From: Mastacembelus armatus
Lineage: Eukaryota; Chordata; Actinopteri; Synbranchiformes; Mastacembelidae
NCBI RefSeq assembly: GCF_900324485.2
Contig: NC_046640.1
Location: 14,433,673-14,497,672, forward strand
Direction of reading: 5' to 3'
DNA length: 64,000 nucleotides
The translations under genes and the position numbers were made by a program. The notes beneath the pieces were generated by a model, which was given only the letters and a program-made list of their open reading frames with translations, was not told the DNA's origin and ran no database searches. Shown here one piece after another: positions 1 to 13,139 of the stretch. How positions within the stretch are numbered: position 1 is the first letter of the stretch; each line of letters begins with the position of its first letter.

Positions 1-360
1 GAAGTTAGAAGTCAAATATAGATTTTTAGTTCATGAAACTTATATTTGCTGTTACATATGATTATATACCTGTTTGCTATTTACATACCAAAATGTGCTG
101 TCCTATTACATTTGTTTACTGTAGTACAAGACACTGGACACTGCAATTGCAGACATTTTTTATTATTTATTGTTATACATTCATTCTATCTAGCCTTTAA
201 CGTACCTGCACCTGTTTGTATTTTCATCCTAATATAAAACAGACTAATAAAAGATAAAGAGATAAAAAAAATCTGCCTGTGGTGGCGTGATTCGGAAAAC
301 TGAAGATTCATATTTTTATTTATACAATACAATTAATAATTCTGAGAAAGCGGCACAGAG
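1..360. other. upstream AT-rich DNA, no gene recognised
   Basis: This AT-rich stretch precedes the promoter block of map2k6. It holds only short open frames with no recognisable protein similarity. Base composition rises in GC content after about position 340, which fits the start of a promoter region. Confidence 0.5.
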
Positions 361-367
361 CGTGCAA

Positions 368-386
368 ACTACATATCCCATGATGC
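368..386 (+). promoter_or_regulatory. ZNF143/Staf-type binding site
   Basis: The sequence ACTACATATCCCATGATGC, followed by GTAGCGCG, fits the long ZNF143 (Staf/SBF) consensus ACTACAnnTCCCAnnATGC. This site is usual in vertebrate CpG-type promoters, close to the transcription start. It lies about 350 bp upstream of the map2k6 start codon, so I infer that it belongs to the map2k6 promoter or to a divergent gene to the left. Binding itself cannot be seen from sequence. Confidence 0.6.
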
Positions 387-404
387 GTAGCGCGAGGAAG
401 GAAA

Positions 405-412
405 TACGTCAT
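405..412 (+). promoter_or_regulatory. CRE-like ATF/CREB site
   Basis: TACGTCAT, about 20 bp downstream of the ZNF143-type site, matches a CRE half-site (ACGTCA), and a second ACGT follows at once. It probably forms part of the same promoter block. ATF2 is a target of the p38 pathway that MKK6 activates, so feedback is conceivable, but that is only inference. Confidence 0.35.
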
Positions 413-734
413 TACGTTGTTGGAACCTTCAGCTGTCAGACTTTGGCCACCCAAAAAGTGCAGGTTTTGTTAGCAAAGTAACTCGAAGTGTACGAGACGC
501 GCTGACTTTGTTGAAAGTTGTGCATTCGTCTACTAATCCATCTTTGAACGCGTGAGCTGGTGATTGAAGCACCGAGATTGCACGAAGACGAACCATCTTG
601 TTTTAAACGCTGCTAGTTTTTGCACGACAAGCCAGCGATCCTGAGCGGGTGTAAGGGTAGATGCAGGGAGGGAGGGAGTAAAAAAAGGCAAAAGTCTTTG
701 TGCTTCCCTTCCCCCTCATCATAGTAAAGGGGAA

Positions 735-3316
735 ATGTCTCTGTCCAAAGGAGGTAAGTGGTTTTTACAAACCTTAAAGAAAAAATGAACTGTGCATATA
801 TTTTTGAAATGTCGAGGTGCAGTTTGCGTGGAAGTATTTTGGCTAGCTGTGTTTGAGAAATGTAACCTTGCCAGGTGGAAAGCTGCATGTAAGAGGAGCA
901 AAATGAAGCTAGCCAGCATATCTTTTCTGCTTTCTATCATTAAGTGAAGGGTCTAGACACCCGGGTGTCTGACGGTATTCATACCTGACCTGCTGATACC
1001 GCGCTCAGTAATAGTTTTTATTGTTAACATTTTAGCTAAATGGTCCCTTCCCTTAACTTCCCGTGCTGCGGTTAGCTAGCGCAGTTTTCCCGACAATAAA
1101 GGACTTTTGCCAGGCTGTAGTTATCAGCCGACTCGCCCCTGAGCTGGAAATTACTCTACAGACATTAGTTTCTCCCTTTCGACCACGTAAAGCACATTGG
1201 GACCACAGGTGTTTGTGTTTTTCGGCCTCCTGACTCATGACTCATCGATGTCGTTGAATCCTTTTGGTCTGACCAGTGTGTTAGCGCAAACATATTTTTA
1301 GTGCTGCGTCTATGAAATGTTTTTTTTTTTTTCCATAGTGGAAATTCCTTTATTTTTAAAACAGGCGGCGATGCCAAGGAACCAGGGTGCTATCACACAC
1401 TTGGCTTCTGCCCGTCAGTCACTGAGAGAGTGAGGCTGTTTTGTGTAATTACTGAACGCTGTTGAATAAAATACCCACCTTGGAAAAACCAAGGTCCTTC
1501 CTCTGCGTCACACACACACACAGAACATGATGGTGATGTCAATTTACATTTCAAGTTCACCGTTTGTGTTGTTACACAATCATACTAGCGTTACCATGGT
1601 CGGGAGTACACACTGTTTTGAGAGGGCTGTGTAGATTGGCTGGGTGCTGCTAAGGCAATCACAGCCTTTGGTCTACCATGGCATGTTTTGACTTGCAGCA
1701 CCAATACCTAGTGCAGCCTCTTTTTGTTTACACTTCACTGGCTGCAAGCACATAGTCCATAGCTCCTACACAGGTTCTGTGCTGTTATTATTTTGTGCAC
1801 CAGAGCAGGCCTGAGGGTTTCTTTTTTTCTGGTCACTGCAGAGAATTGTGTCTTCCCTGATCAGTGGTGGAGAGGGTCTGAGAGCTTCGCAAGTGCTGGT
1901 TATGGTATTGCTTCAGGCATGTTTGGAGATTGGGTTCTCCCTTACAGCACAGATAGGGAGGTGTGGAAGATTATCTGTGCATGAGTCATCGTTGTCTGTA
2001 TATGAACCCACTCTAAGGCTGGTGCTTTTTGATGGTGACTCGCCACATTGCTATTGACACTTTGATCCCATGTACAATCCAGAAATTCTTGTTCACATTA
2101 CTAATGTATTACTGCACTCTGGATGTTTTCCACTGAACATCTCTACTGCATTTCCTGTAAAAGTGCAACATTTCACTGTTACTGTCTGCAGTGGCTGGCT
2201 CTAATAACTCTTAACACATAATCATCAAAAAGATGATGTGATAAAGATGCCATAAATAAAGCTCCAAACGTTTTACATTAATAAACCCCTTTTCATTTGA
2301 GACAAATATCTGCACAGTGTAAGTTTTTGCAAATAAAATTTCAAAATACCACTTATTTGGATGTAAAACTGAAAGAAATGGTATTTGTTGTGCATGTATT
2401 TTTCCTGTTCCCTACATATAGTCTGATTACAGCGGTAACATAAGTCATAGCACTGCTGTGTCCTATCAGTGCGAGGACCGTGCGGATCTTGCAGCAGAAA
2501 GCTGCAGTGAACCTGGCCTCGGTTGGCCTTAGTTGGGACAGCTAGCAGCAAGTGGGCCAAGCGAAGTGACATCATATTTCCCAAAGGGTCCTGACAGTTG
2601 TTGTGTTTTGAGCGGATGTATCCAGTCTGACTGGCTGTGAGTCATATCCCAACCTGCAGCGCCGACCACAGGGTCACTACACACACCACACACAAAGTAG
2701 ACTGCTACCTGAGCTGGGTCTTATAGTATTTCAAATCCAATAATACTTCACAGCAAATACTTCTAGTATTAACTCAGACTCATATAATGCACAGTACTGT
2801 ATTTTCTCTTTTTTTTTGTATTTTTCTGCAGTAGCACAGAATTGTAAGATTTCCAACAGGTTATATACAACACATTGTTTTAGATGCCTGGCATGTCAGA
2901 TGTTTTTGCACTGCACCGCAGTGTTCGTGAGCTGTCTTATTTGTCAGGTCATCAGCAAGCTCTGAGTGCTCATACTTCATCCCACACAGAGGAAATGCAA
3001 AATCTATTTTTGACTTAGCATGTGTGAGTAAATCACTCTTCAATCTCTCCCCACCACATGAGACTACCGTAGTCTGTCCAGACACTATAGGCCTATTTTA
3101 GGGGTGCATCACAAAATGGACCTGCCTGACATTTTTCTGGTAAGCCATGTAATTTAAAATCTAGTAACACTTCACTTCCAGTTTCATCTAGTAAAAAGGG
3201 GTTTACCCAATCATACTTCCTCCAGACTGTTGTGGTGTGACTCATTCATTGGTAAATAGAATCCCATGGAAAAATGACAATAAAATCATGCTGGTAAACT
3301 GGTGCTTTGCAAAATT

Positions 3317-3353
<37 letters not shown>

Positions 3354-6300
3354 GTTGTTGCATTTGTTTGTCGGTGAAGGTGATTTTATTTAAACCGGGG
3401 TAGAGTCATTATACTGGCCTGAGCCACTATGCAGCAAGAGCAGGAAATAACCACCCAGAGCTAAACTGTTTCTCATCATATTCCAGTGGATGAAAATCTG
3501 TTTTAGCACACATAGATAAAGGTCAAGACAAGTGTTCTGCTTTTCCTGTTGACCTTGCAGCAAGAGCAAACATGCTGAACAGGAGTGTCCATGTCAAGAA
3601 AAGTTGAGCTGTTTTTCCTGTGTTGTTGCTCGTAAGCCCAGTAGCTGTGTCATTCTGGCAGAGGCTCGCAGCCCCTTGTGGGAAGTCCCAGAGGCTGCCG
3701 GTAAAGTGTGTTTATGAATGGACTGCATGCAATGATTTAACACAGAAAGGGCCCAGAGCTGCATAGTTTACAGCACCCTAAACCAAATATTTAAATAATA
3801 GAACTGACCATGAACTGGAAATTACAGGGGGAAAAAAGGAGACAACCAAATAGTAAATCAGAATATAAATCATTCAATTTGCTTTCAGTGATTGTAACTT
3901 TAAGAAAGAAATCATGACTGGAAGGAAGGCCTGATTCCTTTGCATTTTAGTCATCACACCCTGTGTTGATTAGTCATTTAGTCCACCTTCTCTCTATTGT
4001 GGCCTCAGCTTTGAGTACACCTAATCTCCTGTTAGATAACAGGTTGTTTGCTACAGTTCATGTCAGTGGCACCTGCAAATTGATTGCAACTTTAAAACAC
4101 TCTTTATTGTCAAAATAGATTTAATTCTCCTATCAGTAGATTACTCTGGATGTTTGAAAACAACTCATAGACCTTTCAGATTTCTGTTGTTGCAAACCTC
4201 TCATTTAAACCCAGACTATTGTGACAAATGGGGTGATAAAATCTGTGCATATGGACTCTATTTACCTTAGTCCTTTTAGAAGACTGCAAAATACTACATT
4301 GTGGTAACTGCTAAATGCTGCTTTATTAGGCACTGTAGATCGATCATGGAACTGCGATGGTAACAGTTTTTCATTTCTTGTCTCTAAGGGAAGAAGAAAA
4401 ACCCTGGGCTGAAGCTGGCCAAAGAAGTGTTTGCACAGCCCTCACCAACAGCAACAGTGTAAGGCTCCTTTTTACAGTGGGGGAGTGACAACAGCCCTAC
4501 CCTCCTGAGAGGGGCTCAAAATTAGAACTTGGCTCATACACTGGCTGGGTCAATACATACACTATGCCTATATTAGCCTATTATTGATATATGCCAGTCA
4601 AAAAAGAACAATTAAATGCAATATATAATCAGAATTGTCTGCTAATATATTATTAGTATTAGTTTTCAAAACTCTCATATATTGGTATCGCCCTCAAAAT
4701 CAGCTACACATATAATCTTCTTTATGCAGACAACAAAAACACAATAGCTGACTTTAAGATGAGGCTTTCATTATATTTCCATGTATGCAAAATTATATCC
4801 ATTTTTTGGGGGGAAATATTGACTTAATTTAGAACATATCTACCTGGTGCATTTGCTAATTATAAGTGACAGATGTACATGGGTTCACAGAGTCAGTCAT
4901 TTTGTATTCGCTTTATATTCAAATGAATCATAGAAATTGGTCCAATAAATAAATCTCTTAGAGTGTTAATATATCCTGAGTGTTGCAGCATTAAAGCTGA
5001 CTACATGCTGTTGCTTTTGCTCAGTTTAAATGTTACTCTCTCCCTGCAGGCCCCCTCGAGATCTTGACTCTAAAGCTTGTGTCACAATTGGAGATCAGGT
5101 AAAGCTGGCTCTGTATTCCTCTGAGATGTACTGCTTTTCCCTTAGAGTATGAGTTAAATACATACATTAATGCAATGCCTCTTTTGTCCAGAACTTTGTG
5201 GTGAAAGCAGATGACTTGGAGCAGATTGCAGAGCTGGGTAGGGGAGCATACGGGGTGGTGGACAAGATGAAACATGTACCCAGTGGTGTTATCATGGCTG
5301 TCAAGGTAGGCTGGGAGGCTGGGAGGCTGCTACTCAGGTTACATGACTTGGCATCTTGCTAACTCCCTGTGTTTTTTAAATAGAAACCATGACTCATAGA
5401 CGTTTTCACCATATGAGCTAAACGTGTAAACATTTGAATCGGATCAGATTGGTTGCTGGACACTGGAGAACAGTTGAATTAAGGGTCGTCTACCCTGTGA
5501 TGAAATTTTCCAACTTGTGGTATTTGTGTCCCCAGAGGATTCGTGCCACAGTCAACACTCTGGAGCAGAAGAGGCTTTTGATGGACCTGGACATTTCTAT
5601 GAGGACAGTGGACTGTTTCTACACTGTGACCTTCTATGGCGCCCTCTTCAGAGAGGTAAATATTGTCCACTTATAACTGCTACGGCTTTCTGCTTATGTT
5701 TCTAACCATCTTATTTATTATTTTCGGTTTACATCGCTTTGTTTTTTTTTTTTAAAGGGGGATGTCTGGATCTGTATGGAGCTGATGGACACTTCTCTGG
5801 ATAAGTTCTATAAGAAAGTTATCGATAAAGGCAAAACCATTCCCGAGGATATCTTGGGCAAGATCACAGTAGCAGTACGTCCTGTCCCATATTTCACACA
5901 ATAAGTGTTGCAAAGATATAAAATTCATTTACATGTACATTAAAGGAATAGTTCAACCTGTTGGGAAGATATACTTGTTTGGTCTTTCTGCGAGATGAGA
6001 AGAACAATTGTAGTTTTATAAGGAGTTAGTGCCTTATTTCTTAGTGAACAACAGCCGGGCACTGTGACTTCATATCATCGTGGTGAGGTTGCCAGGCAAC
6101 CAGACATATAAGCAGAAACTCTGGATGAAGACCTGGGTGAAGGAAAATCTATTGTTTGTCAAGAAATAGTCATATCACGAAACCATTTCTAAATCTACTA
6201 GGTGTTATTTTTACATTTCTGTTTCTGTATGGATTTAACAACCATGTTAATAGGTGAGCATTTAAAATGTTGTCCTTCTAGTATAAGAAAACTGCTTCCT

Positions 6301-9245
6301 GACTTTTGTTCTGTACTTAATGCCCAGAAATGACAGTGGTGTCTATATGGCTTACTGTTATTTAATTGGTAATATTAATCCTTATTCGTGGTATTAAAAG
6401 TCAATCAGTCACCCATTTTTTTTCATGCAGTTGGAAATGTCTTCATTAGTTAGGGAAGTTACATTACCAAAACCCAACATTTTAAAAATAGTAAATATGA
6501 ATTTTGTTGATATTGCTCTATTAATGTGCATTTAAAACCCTCATTAGTATCAATGGAATATCATTAACAAGTCCCAGCTCTGTTTCTTATTTTTTTTCTT
6601 TTTACCCCACAGATTGTCAAGGCATTAGAGCATCTGCACAGTAACCTGTCAGTGATACACAGAGGTAATCAGAAGATAAAATCATGTGTATACAATTTGT
6701 TTTAAGCATTTCATATTTCCTATAGTCTCTTATTAATCTCCAAATAATGTCACTTTCCAGATGTGAAGCCTTCCAATGTTCTGATCAACACTCAGGGCCA
6801 AGTGAAAATGTGCGACTTTGGCATCAGTGGCCACCTGGTGGACTCTGTGGCCAAAACAATGGATGCAGGCTGCAAACCCTACATGGCAGTAAGTCTGGGC
6901 TGGGGAAAACCAGTGAAGAGAGTCCTGGTACTGACTAGCTGATGCTTAGGAAAGAATTCTCTAGAAATTCACTGAGGGATTGTAATGCGTGCAGAGGCCT
7001 GGACCCTGTCAGTGTCTGGAGTCCTTGAGGCACTCAACAGTTGGAGGAAAGCCAGAAATTTACATGGAAGGGGTTTCTTAACCATTTTGTATTCTGTACC
7101 CGAGTTATCAGGCATCTGTCCACACTAATTAGCTTTCAAACATCTTGCCTGGAATGTAGACTCAGAAAAGCACTGATTTATTTGTAATTCTCTGAAAACA
7201 CACATTTGCCATTTGTACATTTGACAGATTTTTTTCATATGTCTGCCATTGCATTTATCAGTTTCCAAAGAAGGTCTCAATCTGTATAAGTATATAAAAA
7301 TGTATTACATATTATAACATATTTTTAGATAGTGTTGGTACTTATCTCTTGTTAATACTATCCATTTCAGCCTGAGAGGATCAACCCTGACCTCAATCAG
7401 AAAGGCTACAGTGTCAAGTCAGACATATGGAGTCTTGGCATCACAATGGTGAGTAGGTCTATATGTCAAAACTTTGGTTCTTTGATTGTAAAATAAAAAC
7501 ATAAAAAAACGGTATTAAATGTGTGGTTAATGCCATTTTTGCTGATGTTTTCACAAAATGAATCATTAATTAAATCTGTTATGTTGCTGAATGTAAATTA
7601 AATGTAAATAAAAACATGAGAAGTTCATAACCTTACTTTGTTACTGTAAACACTTTAGTAATACAATATTATTATTATTATTATGAGCCTGCTTGAGATA
7701 TGGCAGGATTAATGGTGACAGAGCTAACACAATGTAAATGTTAGCTTTATCTATTTACGTAATCTCTGTTTCTCAGTTTTTGAATAACACTACTTTCATA
7801 AGAATAAAATAATATACTAAAACAAAAAGTACGATCTCAGCTCTTGAGCCTGTCATATTTCCATAAGTTTCCAGCAATGTGACACTGTCATGCTAACCTC
7901 TTAACAAAGTACATTTTGTTAAATGGTTAATTGCAGTTTACCAAACTTTGTGAAAAACAACCTGGCAAAAATGCAAAGTCATGGTGACCCTTGACTAATT
8001 TGAGACATCTTACAGTTCAGTATCACATCATTAGTAATTTACGCTGGCCTCACTTAATTATATAACATGGCTCTCAGAGTGACAGATCTTCTATTTATAC
8101 ATTTCTACTTTGACTAAGTCTGTTGTCACACGTAGGAAAGATGCACAGCCAAGTGTAGGAAGAATCGTGGTGTTTCCAAATGCAATGCATTGTAAAAAAA
8201 CAAACATGTTTAATACTAAAACATTGAATGGTATTGCAGAGGGTTTTTTTTTTTTTTTTTTACAGAAAGTTAGTAACTGTCAGAATATTAAGTTGCAGTT
8301 CATGGTCAGTATTACTCACCTAGCATTTGCAAATGCTGCATTGGGGCTTGATGAAAATCATAAATTGCAGCCATGATATTTTAGCCCTTTTGTGTGCTCC
8401 TTCTGAAATCACCCTCTCTCTGTCTCCCAGATTGAGCTGGCCATTTTGAAATTTCCCTATGACTCATGGGGCACCCCGTTCCAGCAGCTCAAACAGGTGG
8501 TGGATGAGCCGTCTCCACAGTTGCCTGCCGACCGCTTCTCCCCGGACTTTGTAGATTTCATCTCCCAGTGGTAAGCCTTGCCCACGATTACAAAGTTATG
8601 TTCCACATTCACCTTGCAGCTCATGAAAGAACAGTAGCACTGAGGCCCAGCAGATGTCAGTGTTTGCTCTGTTTACTAAGACAGGTGGTGGACAGTAAGT
8701 ATAGTATCCCAAACTCCAGCCTGATGTCAGATGATGTTTATGTATTTGACTGATTTTAGATGTGGATTTATAAGTTTGTAAGTTATAAAGTACTTACATT
8801 TTGGTATGTTCTGCTTTTCTCACCTACTCACTTTTACAGCTTAAGAAAGAAACCAAATGAGAGACCAGCCTACACAGAATTAATGGTTAGTAGTGATTGC
8901 ATTTTTTGTCTGTTAGCCAAAAATGCCAACAAATATTATGGGTTATGCTGCTTCGCTTATCTCGTATGCCACCATCACCCTTTACTGTCCCTGCTGTTAT
9001 GTTCAGGTGCTCTGATTATTTTGTCCACAAGAGGCCAGACTTACCCAATTAACCCACCCAGGCTATGACGTGGTTTCCCTAGTAAATAAAAACACAGGCA
9101 TTAGTTAAATATCTTTGTCATTGAAGAGTATACTGTGTTTCTAACTTTTTTTTCTTTTTTGTGGCAGAAACATCCATTTTTCACCCTGCATGACTCCAAA
9201 GAGACAGATGTGGCCAGTTTCGTCAAGGTCATCCTGGATGACTGA
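735..9245 (+). CDS. map2k6: MAP kinase kinase 6 (MKK6), 12 coding exons
   Basis: Dual-specificity kinase that phosphorylates the TGY motif of p38 MAP kinases in the cytoplasm and nucleus during stress signalling. Coding exons: 735-753, 4389-4458, 5050-5098, 5192-5305, 5536-5655, 5758-5874, 6613-6664, 6761-6888, 7371-7448, 8431-8570, 8840-8885, 9168-9245. They join in frame into 336 aa (human is 334). Visible are a basic N-terminal docking site (GKKKNPGLKL), the glycine loop GRGAYGVV (62-69), catalytic Lys84, the HRDVKPSN loop (179-186) and DFG. The activation segment SVAKT carries Ser209 and Thr213, the counterparts of human S207/T211. The C-terminal tail ends in VILDD, as expected for MKK6. 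MKK3 is the close alternative, but the N-terminus MSLSKGGKKKNPGL matches MKK6. All introns have GT-AG ends; the exon 11 donor is the weaker GTTAGT. The start has G at -3. Confidence 0.97.
754..4388 (+). other. map2k6 intron 1 (3.6 kb)
   Basis: Long first intron between the 19-nt first coding exon and exon 2. It has a strong donor (GAG|GTAAGT) and holds a poly-T run near 3321-3346. No other coding sequence could be supported. First introns of signalling kinases often hold enhancers, but none can be named here. Confidence 0.7.
7449..8430 (+). other. map2k6 intron 9
   Basis: AT-rich intron of about 1 kb with a T run at 8241-8259. Nothing coding is seen. Intron 6 (5875-6612) and intron 8 (6889-7370) are likewise plain AT-rich DNA. 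Confidence 0.7.
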
Positions 9246-11190
9246 TGGGTTCCTCCAGGCTCCACCCCGTCAGGTTAGGCAGGACCTCTCAGCAAACAAA
9301 CCAATGGCCTACCCCCCCCCCCCTTTTTTCTTTTTTTTTTTTTTTTTAAACTCACTGGAATGACGGACTCTTATGCACTCACACACAACAGGGGGGTGAC
9401 TCAAAGACTGAAAGCAGCCCAGCAGCACTGGAGTGGGGTAGTTGTGGTAATATGAACTCAACTGGAGAGGTCTAATTCACTCCTCCAAGCTTCCTGTGTG
9501 TGCAGTTATCCTATATGACAACTATGAACTGAACCTGATTTGCTGTTTTTGTCTGTTTTGGTTTTTGGCCTCAGTGCCCCTCTTATCTTTCTCTTCAAAA
9601 TGGACAGAGCCAGCCATTGTTTCTTTGACACATATGTATGACTATTTTGACTTTCATCTGCAAATCCGACAGTTAATGTGCTATGTATTGAAAGCTATAC
9701 TTGCATATGTGTTTGTATGTTTTCTCATTATACAGAGTTTTGATACTGTATATTGTTTAAGTGTGAATTTTACCAGACTAGGGCCTTATTTGTCAGATTA
9801 CATCAGGTGAATATTTTGACTTGGTTGTGCCCTGAGACAATTGGTCAGTGCAGGGGCTGCAGTCATCATGAGCTGTGCCATGGGAGGCTCCAGAGCTGAA
9901 ACAAAACGTGTAAGAAATGTGAAAGGTCACATTCTGAACAGGAGTCATAAGTCATTCCTAAATGTCTTGGCTGCGTGAGGCAGGAATATAATGCATCCCA
10001 TATCATCAGTGATCCGAGGCATAGCCTTCCATGCAGTGACCACTCTGTGCTCTTTTTCTTTCCTGGGTATCAAAGAGTTTGCTCCAGTGCTGCCATTGTT
10101 ACTACCTGGAAGTGTTCAGGGGTTGCCTAATCAAGCTCACAGCTTTATCTCTTTCTGTGTGCCATTCTGGTTATTGTTCATGAATCATTGCATTAATTAT
10201 GTTTATCTCTCTTTTTTGGACTAGTTCTGGCCTGTATTTGATTATTTCAGTAGTGTTTAAGCTCATGTCATTTTTCCCTTTCTCAATTCTGGAGTCAGCA
10301 TGGTATAAGGCACTTATGTTTGTTTTTCTTTATTCAAACCTTATTATGCCTTATACGCAGTATGTTAGGGAAGTAATTTATGCGTTGAAGATGTAAATAC
10401 TCTTCTTTTTTAATGTAACATGGCACTGTTATAACTTCGCAGTGTAGATGAGTGGCAGAGTGCTTGGTCTTAGGTTTTTATGCAGTGTGACACAACACTT
10501 GTAGTGAAAGGGCCATCTGGCTATCGTACATCCATTTTGGACTGATGTTCTGTCAAGCTCCACCACTCAGGTTTCTGTGCTCTCCTACATGAGACAATGA
10601 CCCCAATTTTCTTTCCTTTTTGCTTTTTTTGAATTTCCATAAAACGTCATATTGACCTTAAGTGTCCATGGTGGGCAGTCGGTTATATCAGACCATACTA
10701 TGCAGAGCCCTTTGCCTTGGACACACAGCAAGAGGCCCTTGTCATGTAGAAATTCCCCCACTCCAAGTGTTCAGAGACTGTGATGATGATGATGACAATA
10801 GTAGTAATAATTGCCTTGTGTCATTTCATGGCTAGCACTCATTGTGTCTCTGCTTTACACTGTAGTGTGACCTTCATCAAATGTCAGAGTTGGGAGTATT
10901 TATGATTGTGAATAATAAGGGAAAGCTAGCAACACCACAAAGAAGCTGTTTTTTTTTGTTTGTTTGTTTTTTGTTTTGGTTTTGGTTTTTTTTGTTCTTT
11001 TTTTTTTTGTTTGTTTTTTGTCTGCCTTCTTTGGTGTGTAAAATCAGTTTTTAGGCTGATCACAATGAGAATGGAACACTTGCTCTACCTCTTACTCCTT
11101 CTCTCTATTTGCCACCTTTTCAGTGGGTGGGAATGACAAACTTGAACTTTGGAAAGACAAAAAAATAAAAGGCTTTATTGTTCAGTATGT
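9246..11190 (+). other. map2k6: map2k6 3' UTR and polyadenylation signal
   Basis: The stop codon is followed by about 1.9 kb of non-coding, T-rich sequence with homopolymer tracts (C/T run 9313-9347, T/G-rich 10950-11020). The first well-placed AATAAA is at 11164-11169 (AAAAAATAAAAGG), giving a 3' UTR of roughly 1.9 kb. Open frames inside it (for example 9496-9810) show no family resemblance. The true 3' end is inferred. Confidence 0.5.
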
Positions 11191-13102
11191 CCATTACAGC
11201 TTTCATGTCATAATTGCAGTTTTAGCAATATAATAAGTAGCTTGTGTTGGTAATGCTAAGAAGAAATGTACTTTCCTGATTTTTTTTTTTTTTTTGATTT
11301 TTTGTTTTATTGTCAACAAATGCAATGAAAACACCAAAACTAACAAAGTGATTAGTATTAGAGTATTTTTTGTCTGTAATGAAAGCTAAATATAGCTTAT
11401 TTTCTCTATACCATGGAAAATTGTTGCCTATAAACTATTACAAAATTAGCAATTAGCCAGATTGGTATTGGCTTCTTTGCCGTGAACACAGACACTGTAA
11501 TTTTTGTTTCAATTCCACATGCAGATGTGCTAATCTAAATATTTATTAGCACAGCAAAACATGGTTCTGCAGTTTATTTTGTCAACACCATGAACAGATT
11601 TCAAATAATCGCCACCAGGATTCCCTAGTTGTAAAGTCTGTTGTGAAGTGTTATAAACAACTTTCCAGTGTTTTGAGGTTTTCGACCCGAAAAAGTTCTC
11701 TAATGCATTGTTGGTTTTGGTCTTTTCATGGAATTTGTAGACAATAAGGAAATACAGGTTAACTCTGCCCTTGTCCTCTGATTGGTCTCTTTCTATAGAT
11801 CTCTTGCTGTATTTAGTCATATTACATTGCAGGCCCCTCCTCAACCCACTAATACTTACTTCCATGCCATTAACACAGAAGAGTCTTATTCCTGTAATTG
11901 CACATGTTAATCAAGATGAGGGATACTGGAGCTGACTGATCCAGCTGATAAAACAAAGTCTTTGGGTTTCTTCCTATAGCAATCTCCTGTTCTCAACTTT
12001 CTCCTCACACACCTGTCAGCAGGACCATGTTTTCCATCCTGTCACATGTGATACTATAAAGAAAGCGTATTGCAAATGAAAGTGTAGCTTGTGGAAATGG
12101 TACACCTGGCCTGGCCTCAGCACATCTGCACAAGGATCTTACGGAATGATACAGAGCCTTCAGTCGCTACTGCTATAAGCAGCAGTGAGAAATTGCTGCA
12201 GACTGTGATCTACAGATTCAGTAATTTCAATAATGCTTGTAGTATGCCTGTTGCTAGTAATACTAATGTTTCTATTTGTGAAAACTGCCTTATGTAACAA
12301 GTGTACACACGCTTTAATAGTTTTTCTTCCTGATGTGTGATGAATAGAAAGAATCTCATTTTGATGGCTCTTTCAGATTGCCTTTTTTTTTTTTTCTTTT
12401 TTTTTTTTGCTGTGAGCATTAACAGAGGTAAACAAAAGACTACTCTGGTCTGAGTGTGTCTGTGAAAGACCAATGACTTCATGCCAGGATGAGAAAACTC
12501 AATGCCAGTAGACTGTGGGCAGTGGTCCAGTATTGTGCGAAGGGTGGATTGCCAGTCAAACCAAAGACACACTTTTTAGGAAAGAAGGCCTTTGATGAGA
12601 ACTTACATAATGCTGCTCAAAAGATCATCGTACGTGGGAGAAAAATAGCTAGCATCCAGTTGAATTACTGTCCCAGCTCAATTCTATGTGGACTGTGATG
12701 CAGAAGTGAATCACAACCTCTCTACACTGTGAATGGGCATTTTAGGAACTCAGCAGGATATGCTATGCTATCAGCAATTTAAGCAGATCCTTGTCTCTGT
12801 GCTGATATCCAGAGTTTCTTCTTGTATATTCTGCCTTTATGGCCTTTTCTCAGGCAGGTCTTTTCCAAGACGTAGTAGTGACTACTTCACCGGGCAAAAA
12901 TAGGCATTAATTTAAAGTTTGGGAACTTTATTTGCTGTAGTCCCAAGAGTCCTACAGATGGACAGAAGAGTGCCAGTGTAGTCCATTTTAGAAATATTTC
13001 CTTAATCTTATGCCAGCTCTCACGACTTTCTGACCTGCCTACGTCCTGGAGATGGAAATCCAGTAGTAGTGTTTTTCAAACCACCCACCAACTCATTAGA
13101 GT

Positions 13103-13103
<1 letters not shown>

Positions 13104-13137
<34 letters not shown>
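13104..13137. repeat. (AC)n microsatellite
   Basis: About 17 uninterrupted AC dinucleotides. Confidence 0.95.

Positions 13138-13139
<2 letters not shown>

Noticed and set aside
3321-3346. Poly-T run as a retrocopy tail
   Set aside because: No target duplication or adjacent coding remnant was seen. Similar runs occur throughout the window.
9496-9810. 104-codon frame after the map2k6 stop
   Set aside because: It lies in the presumed 3' UTR, shows no domain and has T-rich, hydrophobic composition by chance.
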